Source: Flavobacterium sp.
GTDB taxonomy: Bacteria; Bacteroidota; Bacteroidia; Flavobacteriales; Flavobacteriaceae
Direction of reading: 5' to 3'
Length of the DNA: 64,000 nucleotides
Assembly: GCA_020403245.1 (NCBI GenBank)
Contig: JADBYA010000002.1
Span: 372,001-436,000, forward strand
Shown here: piece after piece, positions 55,998 through 63,917 of the stretch
Layout of the letters: each line of letters starts with the position of its first letter
How positions within the stretch are numbered: position 1 is the first letter of the stretch
The notes under the pieces: model-generated
Seen by the model: the letters and a program-made list of their open reading frames with translations, nothing else
Databases searched by the model: none
What the model was told of the DNA's origin: nothing
Translations under genes and position numbers: made by a program

Positions 55998-56445
55998 TAT
56001 ATCAGTATACACGTGCTTTTTATTTATACTTTTTTTAAATTCTTGTAAATCAAAACAAGATTTAATAAAAGATAAATTAATTGGTTCTTGGGATATCTAT
56101 GAAATGAGTTACAAGGATAAAGATTATTTAGAAACTCTTTTAATAAATGCTTTTACAATTGAAAAAGATAGTGCAGTAACAATTCCTGACACTATTCATT
56201 CCGAAATTGAAGACAGTGAAATAATCTCAAAATGGTCAATAAAACAAGTAGAGAAAAATAGATCAATACTATTTATAGACTGTAAAAAAAACCCTGCTTT
56301 TACTGGTAATTATAAAATTAGGTTTTTTAAAAACTATGAAAGAAAATTATTAGGTATTGAATTAAAATCAGAAACAACGTATATTTCAGCTTATAAAGTA
56401 TTACAAAATTTTGACATTGACGGCAAGAATTGGGATGTGCCATAA
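55969..56445 (+). CDS. Lipocalin-like lipoprotein, probable immunity protein for tip 1
   Basis: This 158-aa protein has a lipobox (FLFILFLNSC). The mature part opens DKLIGSWDIYEMSYKD, a typical start of lipocalin-like small lipoproteins. It overlaps the tip 1 frame by 29 nt, which fits a toxin-immunity pair. There is no independent evidence of function. Confidence 0.65.
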   Translation: MLKLKNLEVNISVYTCFLFILFLNSCKSKQDLIKDKLIGSWDIYEMSYKDKDYLETLLINAFTIEKDSAVTIPDTIHSEIEDSEIISKWSIKQVEKNRSILFIDCKKNPAFTGNYKIRFFKNYERKLLGIELKSETTYISAYKVLQNFDIDGKNWDVP

Positions 56446-56456
56446 CAAATTATATT

Positions 56457-56537
56457 ACCCCCCGCTGCCGCCCGTATCCTTTCGGGTGGTAAATGATAAA
56501 TAAAAAGAAAAGCAACTTGTAAGCGAGTTGCTTTTTT
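56457..56537 (+). terminator. R3 repeat plus terminator after the tip 1 immunity gene
   Basis: CCCCCCGCTGCCGCCCG, then CCTTTCGGGTGGTAAATGAT (R3), is followed by the stem AAAAGCAACT / AGTTGCTTTT and a T run. The same R3-terminator pair follows other modules at 60579-60680 and 63888-63966 (- strand). Confidence 0.8.
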
Positions 56538-56593
56538 TGTTTAAGAAAGTTGCTGTTGCAAGTTAGATTTTAGAATAAAAGCATCCAGCTGCG

Positions 56594-56647
56594 CAAAGAG
56601 TTCTAGATAAAAACTAACGTGCTGCGCAAAGTGTCCTCACTTTGAGC
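56594..56647 (+). repeat. R1/R2 repeat, third copy
   Basis: CAAAGAGTTCTAGATAAAAA, CTAACGTGCTG and CAAAGTGTCCTCACTTTGAG. Read in the conserved frame it encodes AAQRVLDKN and a stop, as in the other copies, so it looks like the 3' scar of a lost gene. Confidence 0.85.
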
Positions 56648-56705
56648 AATGCTAACAAGTCCAACCAAAGTCACCTCAATATTAAATTTTGAGCTATTTT
56701 TTTTA

Positions 56706-57746
56706 TTAATAACTCTCCATCTTGCTATGTACTTTATCTATTTCTCTATCGATATAAACTTGGGCATAATGAACATATCTGTTAAACGAACTACTGGCTG
56801 CACTATGACCGCTTATTTTCCTAACCAGGTGTTCGGGCATACCAAGAATTAGTAATGTTGTTATTGCCGTTCTTCGCATCATGTGGGAACTCATTTTGTC
56901 GCAAAAACGGTCTTTTTCCCGATTGCTTTTAATCTCCTTTGTTACTCCTTGCTTTTCACGTGTTATGGCTACAGGAAGGTTGAATTCGGCCAACTCGCCT
57001 ATACTCTTAAGACTTTTGTTAAAATTAAAAAGGGTTATAGGTGCAAACAATGGTACATTGCTGTTCTTGCATTTGTATTTCTCTAAGATAGCTACAGCAT
57101 AATTTGGTAGCTTTATAGAAGTATAGGTTTTGGTCTTTTTTGATTTCAGTTTCAGGTAGCAATCATTTCCTGAATATTCAAAATTTTTGTTGGTTAATAA
57201 AAAAATATCAGAATATCGAAGTCCCGTTGTACAGCCAAATACAAATATATCCTTAATCCGTTTCAGGCATGGAGTTAGTTTTGTTTCAAATTCAGGGTCA
57301 TGAATCAGGAATTTTAATTGTTCTGGCGATAAAACTAAAATATCAATTTCTTCTTTGCGAACATAAAATTGTTTGTAGAAATCACCTGTGTAAATATCTT
57401 TCTCTAGTTTAAGATAATTAAAGAACACTCTTATTATCTTTATCGTGGAGCCAACATAATTGTCATAACAGCCCTTTTTATAGAGAAATTCAGTAAAGTT
57501 TTTATAAAACTTTTTCCAATAATTTTTTTCTGAAAGTAATTCTTTTTTAGTTAGCTTCAGTATGTCACAAACGCGTAATTCTGTTTGTGTTGTCTCTGAA
57601 AAAAGTATCAGATTTTTTAAAACATAATTATAATTATCTATAGAGCTCTTAGTAATTCGCTCCCCATTCTTCTTTAAGCGTTTTCCAGATTGTGATTCTT
57701 TAATGAACTGTTTGAACAAAGGTATTAATGGCTTAGGATTTTTCAT
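56706..57746 (-). CDS. Tyrosine recombinase inside the RHS tip array
   Basis: This 346-aa protein has an N-terminal core-binding domain (~30-130) and a complete catalytic set: Arg in TTGLRYSDI, MMRRTAITT (HxxR in HMMRR), SGHSAASS, and the nucleophile in YVHYAQVY. Unlike the island integrase, the first Arg is kept. It lies inside the 10.3-kb interval bounded by the inverted RHS-core repeats. It may be a phage/ICE integrase remnant or may act in tip rearrangement; the latter is only inferred from position. Confidence 0.88.
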   Translation of the reverse strand: MKNPKPLIPLFKQFIKESQSGKRLKKNGERITKSSIDNYNYVLKNLILFSETTQTELRVCDILKLTKKELLSEKNYWKKFYKNFTEFLYKKGCYDNYVGSTIKIIRVFFNYLKLEKDIYTGDFYKQFYVRKEEIDILVLSPEQLKFLIHDPEFETKLTPCLKRIKDIFVFGCTTGLRYSDIFLLTNKNFEYSGNDCYLKLKSKKTKTYTSIKLPNYAVAILEKYKCKNSNVPLFAPITLFNFNKSLKSIGELAEFNLPVAITREKQGVTKEIKSNREKDRFCDKMSSHMMRRTAITTLLILGMPEHLVRKISGHSAASSSFNRYVHYAQVYIDREIDKVHSKMESY

Positions 57747-57844
57747 GAATTACGTTTTCTCAAAAATACTAGAATAATGTTAAAAACAAAATGCTTCTAT
57801 TAGCTTGGTAGTATTTTGTGTGAAAAATAAAAGCAACTCTTAAA

Positions 57845-57967
57845 AGCACCGAGTTACTTACTAAATATAAAGATATAGAAAACCTGCCTGATAAAGAACA
57901 AAGCGTTATCCTTGAAGTGATGAGTGCTTATAGTAGAGATTATAAAGCCAAGCAGGCTTACTCTTAA
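57845..57967 (+). pseudogene. 3' remnant of a small (regulator-like) gene
   Basis: The open segment encodes STELLTKYKDIENLPDKEQS, then VILEVMSAYSRDYKAKQAYS and a stop. No start codon or upstream domain is present. The sequence resembles the C-terminus of short helix-turn-helix proteins common in flavobacteria. It was probably cut when the neighbouring recombinase or repeats arrived. Confidence 0.5.
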
Positions 57968-57990
57968 CCTTTACAGCAACACCATTAAAC

Positions 57991-58160
57991 AAAAAGCAAC
58001 TATTTTAAAAGTTGCTTTTGATTTATTTATCTCTTAACTCGCGAAGGGATTCGCGCGTCAGCGGTGAGTTGCTTTTTGCTTTTATTTATCATTGATCACC
58101 ATAAAGGATTGACTTCGTCGAATCTTCGATTTCGGGCGGCAGCGGGGGTGCTGGAGCAGG
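57991..58160 (-). repeat. Decayed silent-tip end repeats (R3 and terminators, two sets)
   Basis: Contains AAAAGCAACTATTTTAAAAG followed by TTGCTTTT (terminator), an AACTC/GAGTT stem whose loop is occupied by GCGAAGGGATTCGCGCGTCA (R3-like), and a second R3 (GACTTCGTCGAATCTTCGAT, TTCGGGCGGCAGCGGGGG). The orientation matches the - strand modules, but no toxin or immunity gene remains. Nothing else is seen in 57968-58256. Confidence 0.65.
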
Positions 58161-58256
58161 GTTTTATTCTGATTGATTTTTTAGGTCAATAAACTCAATA
58201 GATTTAAAAAATTTATGAAACCTATAATTTATTTAGGACAGTATTGGTTTTTTATA

Positions 58257-58264
58257 TAAATTTG
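58257..58264 (+). promoter_or_regulatory. -7 box of the M43 metalloprotease gene
   Basis: TAAATTTG matches TAnnTTTG, 14 nt before the ATG. The -33 TTG is not at the usual distance. Confidence 0.4.
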
Positions 58265-58278
58265 GAAAAATAAAAATC

Positions 58279-60360
58279 ATGAAAGTCAATCTATTAGGCG
58301 TTTTCCTTTTTTTTTCAATTGTATCATTTTCACAAAAGAACATTGATGTAAATCCAAGTTGTGCTTTTGATATTATTAATGCAAAACTTTTTGAGCAACC
58401 TGATTTCAGTAATAGAATGGCAGAGTTTGAGAGAAACTTTGCTTCAGTTGATTCAGTTACTATAAATAATAGGAGCACTCTTGTTGGAGCAACCTATATA
58501 ATTCCTGTTGTTGTACATATAATGCACAATGGTGAAGACATAGGAGTAGGAAGTAATATATCTGAGCAGGATATAAAAATGCAAATAAAAGCCATTAATG
58601 ATTCATTTAGAAAAACTGCAGGTTCAATAAGTGATGGAAATGGTGTAGACACTGGTATTGAATTAGCTTTAGCAGTAAGGAGTCCAAGTGGTCAATGTAC
58701 GAATGGTATAAATAGGGTTAATATGTCAGCGTACTCCGATTACATTGATTATGGTGTTAATCCAGAATCACCACAAGGAATTGGAATGTATCATGAGGAT
58801 TTAAAGGCAATTTCAAATTGGAATTCTAGCCAATATTACAATATATGGGTAGTATCAAAAATAGCTTACGCCAGTGTTCTTGGTTTTGCTAATTTAGCTG
58901 CTTTACATGGTCAACCCAGAGATGGTGCAGTAATAGTATTTTCAGAATTCAAAAACTCATCTTCTCGTACAAGCATTCATGAAATTGGACATGCTTTCAA
59001 TCTGTATCACACTTTTGAAGGAGATAATAATGGGCTTTCATGTCCAACCAATGCAAATGGATGCGGGTTAAATTCTGGAGACTGTTGTGCTGATACTCCA
59101 CCTCACATAAGAAGTAACACGGCGGTTAATCCATGTAATTCAACGGGTTTGAATAGTTGTAATGGTTCATCTAGTAATAATAATTTTGTTCGCAATTATC
59201 TTGAATATTCAGGAAACGCATGTAAAAATATGTTTACTAATAATCAGAAGACTAGAATGCAATTAGCAATAACTTCTTTAAGATCATCGCTTTTAGCTAT
59301 AAATGGAAATAATAAATTAATTCCAGTATCTTCTCCAACTGCAAATTTTATAGCAAATTCAAATCTTTTATGCTCGGGCAGTGTTAGTTTTTTTGATAAT
59401 TCAAATTGTATACCTAATACACTTTTGAATGAAAATAATTGGAATAATGTTACTTACAGTTGGTCATTATCAAATGGTTCTAATACCTATAATTCAAATG
59501 TGCAAAACCCGACATTTATTAATGTTCAACCCGGTGTTTATAGTATTTCTCATACGGTAACAAATGCGTTTGGAAGTAATACTATATCAGCATCTAACAT
59601 TATTTATGTCTCAAATTCAATAAGTTCGTGTACCCCAACATCCACTAATGTTGGTAATTTTGGATATACTGTAAGTAAAGTTAATTTTAATACCATTAAT
59701 AAAGAAACGTCTAATCTTATTAATGATGGTTATCAGAATTTTATTTGTCAAAATAACACTATTGTATATGATGGTACTGTTTATCCTATTCAAGTTACAA
59801 TCAATGCATTAAATAGTTCTCCTACTGCTTATAATGAATCATTAGCTGTATACATAGATTATAATAATAATGGTACTTTTCAAGCAAACGAACAAGTTTT
59901 AACAGGTATAACGTCACCAATGACTACGTCAATTAAAACGGCAAATATAACTATACCTACCACAGCAGTAAAAAACACTATGTTGCGAATGAGGGTAATT
60001 GGTGAAGCAATTACAATTACCTCTGGTGAAATATCATGTACATCACCTTTTTTTATTTCGGATGTTGAAGATTATGGCGTGTATATATTGGCAAACAATT
60101 TATCTAATATCGATACTAATGAATTAAAATTTGATTATTACCCTAATCCAGTGAAACAATTTTTGAATGTTAGATTTCAGAATGAAAATGAATGTAATTC
60201 CTATATCATCTATAATTCATTGGGACAGCAAGTACAGATGGAGAAAATTACAACAAATACAATTGTAATTAATTGTAATACTTTATCATCAGGTTTTTAT
60301 TTTGTCAGTTTTAAAAACAATAATAAGGAATTGAAAACTATCAAGATAATAAAAATTTAA
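58279..60360 (+). CDS. Secreted M43-family zinc metalloprotease with GEVED-like domain and T9SS tail
   Basis: This 693-aa protein has a signal peptide (VNLLGVFLFFSIVSFSQ). The catalytic domain has HEIGHAFNLYHTF at residue 234, the pappalysin/cytophagalysin pattern HExxHxxxxxH, with Asn where Gly is usual. A PKD-like domain (~350-445) and a GEVED-like domain (~460-610; AVYIDYNNNGTFQANEQ, SDVEDYGVY) follow. The type A sorting tail (YYPNPVKQFLNVRFQNENE to LKTIKIIKI) ends the chain. It is exported by T9SS and likely degrades extracellular protein. It lies inside the RHS tip array but is not an RHS protein. Confidence 0.88.
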   Translation: MKVNLLGVFLFFSIVSFSQKNIDVNPSCAFDIINAKLFEQPDFSNRMAEFERNFASVDSVTINNRSTLVGATYIIPVVVHIMHNGEDIGVGSNISEQDIKMQIKAINDSFRKTAGSISDGNGVDTGIELALAVRSPSGQCTNGINRVNMSAYSDYIDYGVNPESPQGIGMYHEDLKAISNWNSSQYYNIWVVSKIAYASVLGFANLAALHGQPRDGAVIVFSEFKNSSSRTSIHEIGHAFNLYHTFEGDNNGLSCPTNANGCGLNSGDCCADTPPHIRSNTAVNPCNSTGLNSCNGSSSNNNFVRNYLEYSGNACKNMFTNNQKTRMQLAITSLRSSLLAINGNNKLIPVSSPTANFIANSNLLCSGSVSFFDNSNCIPNTLLNENNWNNVTYSWSLSNGSNTYNSNVQNPTFINVQPGVYSISHTVTNAFGSNTISASNIIYVSNSISSCTPTSTNVGNFGYTVSKVNFNTINKETSNLINDGYQNFICQNNTIVYDGTVYPIQVTINALNSSPTAYNESLAVYIDYNNNGTFQANEQVLTGITSPMTTSIKTANITIPTTAVKNTMLRMRVIGEAITITSGEISCTSPFFISDVEDYGVYILANNLSNIDTNELKFDYYPNPVKQFLNVRFQNENECNSYIIYNSLGQQVQMEKITTNTIVINCNTLSSGFYFVSFKNNNKELKTIKIIKI

Positions 60361-60544
60361 ATCCTAATTTTTTGTGAGATTGTATAAATGATGTATAATT
60401 GTATTTGTCGTTCTGAAAATAATTTTGAATTAAAGTTATACCTCCATAAATTAGTAAAATGAATGTTTCAACGAAATAGAAAAATAACTTTTTCGGAGTA
60501 ATTGTTTTTTGGCATATTTGCATACTACGATAACCAACACAACC

Positions 60545-60680
60545 AAAACCCCTCTAATCGGGGGGATTTTAAACAAACAAAAGCAACTCTTTACGAGTTG
60601 CTTTTTGCTTTTATTTATCATTGACCACCCGAAAGGATTGACTTCGTCGAATCTACGATTTCGGGCGGGAGCGGGGGGAA
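60545..60680 (-). repeat. R3 repeat and terminator after silent tip B immunity gene
   Basis: Stem AAAGCAACTC / GAGTTGCTTT (60579-60606) and R3 (GACTTCGTCGAATCTACGAT, TTCGGGCGGGAGCGGGG) lie directly downstream of the - strand immunity gene. A further hairpin AAAACCCC / GGGGGATTTT lies at 60545-60570. No gene is seen in 60361-60695. Confidence 0.8.
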
Positions 60681-60695
60681 GGCTGGCTCTGTTGT

Positions 60696-61322
60696 TTACT
60701 TATTATCTTTATGAATATCAAGTTTTTTATCTCTTTTTGGGAAAGTTATGTTTTTAATTAAAATATCATTAATATTTACGTAGGTTTCAATAGTTCTAAT
60801 AATTTTTTTGTTTCCTTTATTTGATTTAATTAAGGTATCTAAAACAATTGTTTCTTCTATTAGCCCCATTTTTGGGATTGTATTTTTATAATTTTCAATC
60901 ATACCTTTTTCATCAAAACTAAATCCTTCTAAAGTCAATTTTTTTATGTTACTGAAATCCTTTTTTATTCTATCATTTCCTCTAAAAAAAACAAATCTAT
61001 TCTCTCCCATTTTATATTTAAAATTATAAGGAGAATGATAGTATAAGTTATTGTTTTTTATTTCTACAAAAACACTTTTGCTGTAATCAATTTCTCCATT
61101 GGGATAGAAATACATTATTTCATCATTCAAAATAAATGGTTTATTTTTCATTTTCGAATAAGACTTATATATGTATTTAATATTATGTAGACTATCTCTT
61201 CCAATATACACATTCTCTTTTTGAATGTCTTTATTTATTTTTTTTGGTAAAGTTTGTTTTTTATCACAGGAATTAATAATTACTGCAAATAAAAAAGAAG
61301 CAATTATATATACTATTCTCAT
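60696..61322 (-). CDS. Lipoprotein, probable immunity protein for silent tip B
   Basis: This 208-aa protein has a lipobox (FLFAVIINSC). The mature part contains MORN-like strands (DEIMYFYPNGEIDYSKSVFV; KKLTLEGFSFDEKGMIENYK). Its ATG overlaps the tip B stop by 4 nt (ATGA), so the pair is translationally coupled. No family is recognised. Confidence 0.65.
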   Translation of the reverse strand: MRIVYIIASFLFAVIINSCDKKQTLPKKINKDIQKENVYIGRDSLHNIKYIYKSYSKMKNKPFILNDEIMYFYPNGEIDYSKSVFVEIKNNNLYYHSPYNFKYKMGENRFVFFRGNDRIKKDFSNIKKLTLEGFSFDEKGMIENYKNTIPKMGLIEETIVLDTLIKSNKGNKKIIRTIETYVNINDILIKNITFPKRDKKLDIHKDNK

Positions 61323-62320
61323 CTTTTAACATTATTTCTTTTTTGGAAAAATTCAGCTTTCTTATCTCCAACTACTTTGTCAGCATCGTGTTTATAAACA
61401 CTTGAATCTTTATCTTTTCCTCCGTAAAAAGGTGCATTATTGGGTACTTCATAGATTATATTCTTATTAACAACAGGAAAAGTAACTTTAACTTTTTCCT
61501 CAGGTATAAATTTTAATTCTATTTTACCTGCTTTAAGGTTTATTTCTCCTGCTATACCATTTTTATCAAAAATACTTTGTACAATGTCACTTGTATTGTT
61601 TAATGCGTCATTTACTGCATCTAAACCTTTGGGTAATTCCATATCTCTAATTATGGCTGTAACGGCTTCTAATGCTGATACATCAAAATCTTTAGCGCTT
61701 CTTGCTTTACCGTTAGATGCTTTATTTTGACCTGCAATGCCATCTTTACCCCATTCGGTAGTAAAAACATATCCGTCTTCTATTTTAATATCTGAATCGC
61801 CTCCAAGATTTATAGATGGAATTTCAGGTACAAAATCCCAATTCTTACTTCTAGTATATCTTTCAGCATATTGAGTCTCATTATTTTCAACTGATGAAGT
61901 TCCGTCTTTGTAGATATTTATTGTACTACTATGTATAATGTCGCTATATTTATAATCCCAATCTTTAGTGTAATAATCTCTAACATTAATTACCTTTCTG
62001 TCCATCTTATCAGCATCAATAACTTCAATAATCATTGTGGTTTTTCCTGTTTTGTGATTAACGACAGTTGTAACTTGCCATTCTGTTTTACCATCAGGAT
62101 CAATATATAAATTTGGATTATCAAAAAAAGCTTTATAAGGAGACCAATTAGGCTGTAAAGAAAATTTAGGGTCTGGACTTAACCATCTTCCAATACGTGA
62201 ATCATATATCCTCGCTCCAAAATCATAACTATTTCCTTCGCCCTTTACTTCGTCATCCTTCTCCTTACCATTAAACCCATAACGATATGAAGATGAGCTA
62301 CCATGACGGTTTGGAACCAA
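61319..62320 (-). CDS. Silent orphan RHS tip B (core plus unknown toxin domain)
   Basis: The frame continues upstream of 62320 through the RHS core (PFGSLVPNRHGSSSSYRYG) to the leader repeat without an ATG; the TTG used here is formal. Core residues KDDEVKGEGN, YDSRIGRWLSPDPKF and DPDGKTEW are present. The ~255-residue tip (TTVVNHKTGKTTMIIEVIDA; VFTTEWGKDGIAGQNKASNG; LEAVTAIIRDMELPKGLD) has no motif I recognise. Confidence 0.75.
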   Translation of the reverse strand: MVPNRHGSSSSYRYGFNGKEKDDEVKGEGNSYDFGARIYDSRIGRWLSPDPKFSLQPNWSPYKAFFDNPNLYIDPDGKTEWQVTTVVNHKTGKTTMIIEVIDADKMDRKVINVRDYYTKDWDYKYSDIIHSSTINIYKDGTSSVENNETQYAERYTRSKNWDFVPEIPSINLGGDSDIKIEDGYVFTTEWGKDGIAGQNKASNGKARSAKDFDVSALEAVTAIIRDMELPKGLDAVNDALNNTSDIVQSIFDKNGIAGEINLKAGKIELKFIPEEKVKVTFPVVNKNIIYEVPNNAPFYGGKDKDSSVYKHDADKVVGDKKAEFFQKRNNVKR

Positions 62321-62401
62321 ACTACCAAAAGGATAGCGACATTTTGTATAAGAACGTGTTGTAAATGTATTAAAAAAAGCAACTCAAAATGAATTGCTTT
62401 T
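62316..62401 (-). repeat. Silent-tip leader repeat, copy 2
   Basis: 86 bases identical by eye to 63832-63917, covering the terminator stem, the ACAACACGTTCTTATACAAA segment and the start of the RHS core. The copies are direct repeats flanking tip A. Confidence 0.9.
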
Positions 62402-62413
62402 TGTTTTATTACA

Positions 62414-62467
62414 GCTCAAAGTGAGGACACTTTGCGCAGCACGTTAGTTTTTATCTAGAACTCTTTG
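62414..62467 (-). repeat. R1/R2 repeat, fourth copy
   Basis: Reverse complement matches 56594-56647. In the conserved frame it encodes PQRVLDKN and a stop. It lies between tip A immunity and the leader repeat of tip B. Confidence 0.85.
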
Positions 62468-62503
62468 TGGAGCTGGGTTTTGTTTTTTTATTTTTATCAA
62501 AAA

Positions 62504-62890
62504 TCATTGGATTTGATTAAATCTTTGTATAGTTGATGATTTAGTACTGTCTGGAAGAATAGATACATCAGATGAAAAGCATTTATTCTCAATTTTAAAT
62601 AGTTTATTGTCGAAACCATAAACAGTAATCAAGATAGTATCTTTTTTACTGGTATTTGATATTTTTAATTGTTTTATTATTGCTCCGATAATTGGTCCTT
62701 TAATATTTTTAGATTTCTTTATTCTTTTGATTACATTAAACGTTCCTACGTCGTTTATCTCTGAATTAATATATTTATAAGAAATAATCTTGTAATCATC
62801 CTTTTCATTTAATGGTAAGGTTTCTTTCAAGCTACCACTACACGAATAAAACAAAAACAATATGTTAGCGATCAATAATTGCATCTTCAT
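62504..62890 (-). CDS. Lipoprotein, probable immunity protein for silent tip A
   Basis: This 128-aa protein has a lipobox (ANILFLFYSC). The start at 62890 (MKMQLLIAN) gives a standard signal peptide; a longer frame to 62917 adds only charged residues. It overlaps the tip A stop by 26 nt. The mature domain is beta-rich (KISNTSKKDTILITVYGFDN) and unknown. Confidence 0.65.
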   Translation of the reverse strand: MKMQLLIANILFLFYSCSGSLKETLPLNEKDDYKIISYKYINSEINDVGTFNVIKRIKKSKNIKGPIIGAIIKQLKISNTSKKDTILITVYGFDNKLFKIENKCFSSDVSILPDSTKSSTIQRFNQIQ

Positions 62891-63836
62891 AACTTTCTTG
62901 GGTTTTTTTACTAGCATCTTTAATTACAGTCGTCTTTTTAACATTATTTGTTGTTGGAATATTGGTAGGGACTGTCAGTTGTTTATAAGTTTCATTAGGA
63001 GTATGTGCAGAAAATGATCCTATTAATAATCCTTTCCAATCAAGTATTGTTTCTGCCCCAACTTCTATTACGCCAGAACTGTTTAAAGCATCACAAACAA
63101 ATGAAGTACAATTATTTGAAACACCGTTATACATCTTATTATCAGTTATTAGACTATTAATTTTTTGTTGAAGGTTAAATGTTTGTTCAGGTGTAAAATC
63201 AATTTTTAAAATACCATCGGGTGAGTATCCTTCACCATTACCTGGTATTGAGTTTTCTGGAATTCCTTGAAGCATACTTGGTAACTGTGATATGTCATGG
63301 TTAGAAATATAATTCTCTAGAGATGTATGACTAGAGTTTTTACTTCCATTTGTCATAATTTGGAATGGAGCACTATTGTAAACAGGTTTTACATCTTTTG
63401 TTGCTGCTTTACCTCCTAAATTAGCAGATTCTGGCCATAAGTCATAGTATGAATAAGTTCCCATAGATTTATAACTTGCTTTTCCATTTGCATCAATAAC
63501 CTTTTCAAAATTTTCTACAACAATTGCAGTATGTCCAATTTGTGAACTTCCATTACCATCAGTATCTTTGGATTGAGTTGCCCAAATAGCTATCCATGCT
63601 TCAAGACCATCTAAATCAATTGCCTGAATAGGAGTATTACTAGCAAACTGATATGGTGTCAACATTGGATATTGTTTAGTTATTGGGTCGGGTGCAAAAA
63701 AACGTCCAATCCTCGGATTGTACATCCTCATTCCATAATCTTGGAAGTTTCCTTCTCCCATTACTTCATCATCCTTTTCTTTCCCATTAAACCCGTAACG
63801 GTAGTCAGCCGTTGAGCCATGGCGGTTTGGCACCAA
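62865..63836 (-). CDS. Silent orphan RHS tip A with permuted NlpC/P60-like domain
   Basis: The RHS core (VPNRHGSTADYRYGFNGKE to IDLDGLEAW) is nearly identical to that of the main RHS gene for its first 38 residues. The tip has SQIGHTAIVVENF (His102) and later NNCTSFVCDAL (Cys243). His before Cys is the order of circularly permuted papain-like/NlpC-P60 enzymes, which hydrolyse peptides or amides, often in peptidoglycan. There is no ATG: the TTG at 63836 is formal and the frame runs back into the leader repeat. Inversion with the main gene would express it. Confidence 0.75.
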   Translation of the reverse strand: MVPNRHGSTADYRYGFNGKEKDDEVMGEGNFQDYGMRMYNPRIGRFFAPDPITKQYPMLTPYQFASNTPIQAIDLDGLEAWIAIWATQSKDTDGNGSSQIGHTAIVVENFEKVIDANGKASYKSMGTYSYYDLWPESANLGGKAATKDVKPVYNSAPFQIMTNGSKNSSHTSLENYISNHDISQLPSMLQGIPENSIPGNGEGYSPDGILKIDFTPEQTFNLQQKINSLITDNKMYNGVSNNCTSFVCDALNSSGVIEVGAETILDWKGLLIGSFSAHTPNETYKQLTVPTNIPTTNNVKKTTVIKDASKKTQESYEDAIIDR

Positions 63837-63848
63837 ACTACCAAAAGG
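63736..63848 (-). repeat. RHS-core half of the 113-bp inverted repeat in silent tip A
   Basis: Reverse complement identical by eye to 53313-53425 of the main RHS gene. Confidence 0.9.
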
Positions 63849-63917
63849 ATAGCGACATTTTGTATAAGAACGTGTTGTAAATGTATTAAAAAAAGCAACT
63901 CAAAATGAATTGCTTTT
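63832..63917 (-). repeat. Silent-tip leader repeat, copy 3
   Basis: Direct repeat of 62316-62401, including the terminator stem AAAGCAACTC / GAATTGCTTT (63888-63917, one G-U pair). Confidence 0.9.

Noticed and set aside
56649..57102. Three + strand ORFs near the tyrosine recombinase
   Set aside because: Frame shadows of the recombinase gene on the other strand; no start context or domain.
60509..60757. 82-aa + strand ORF
   Set aside because: It is made of terminator and R3 repeat sequence and runs into the opposite-strand immunity gene.
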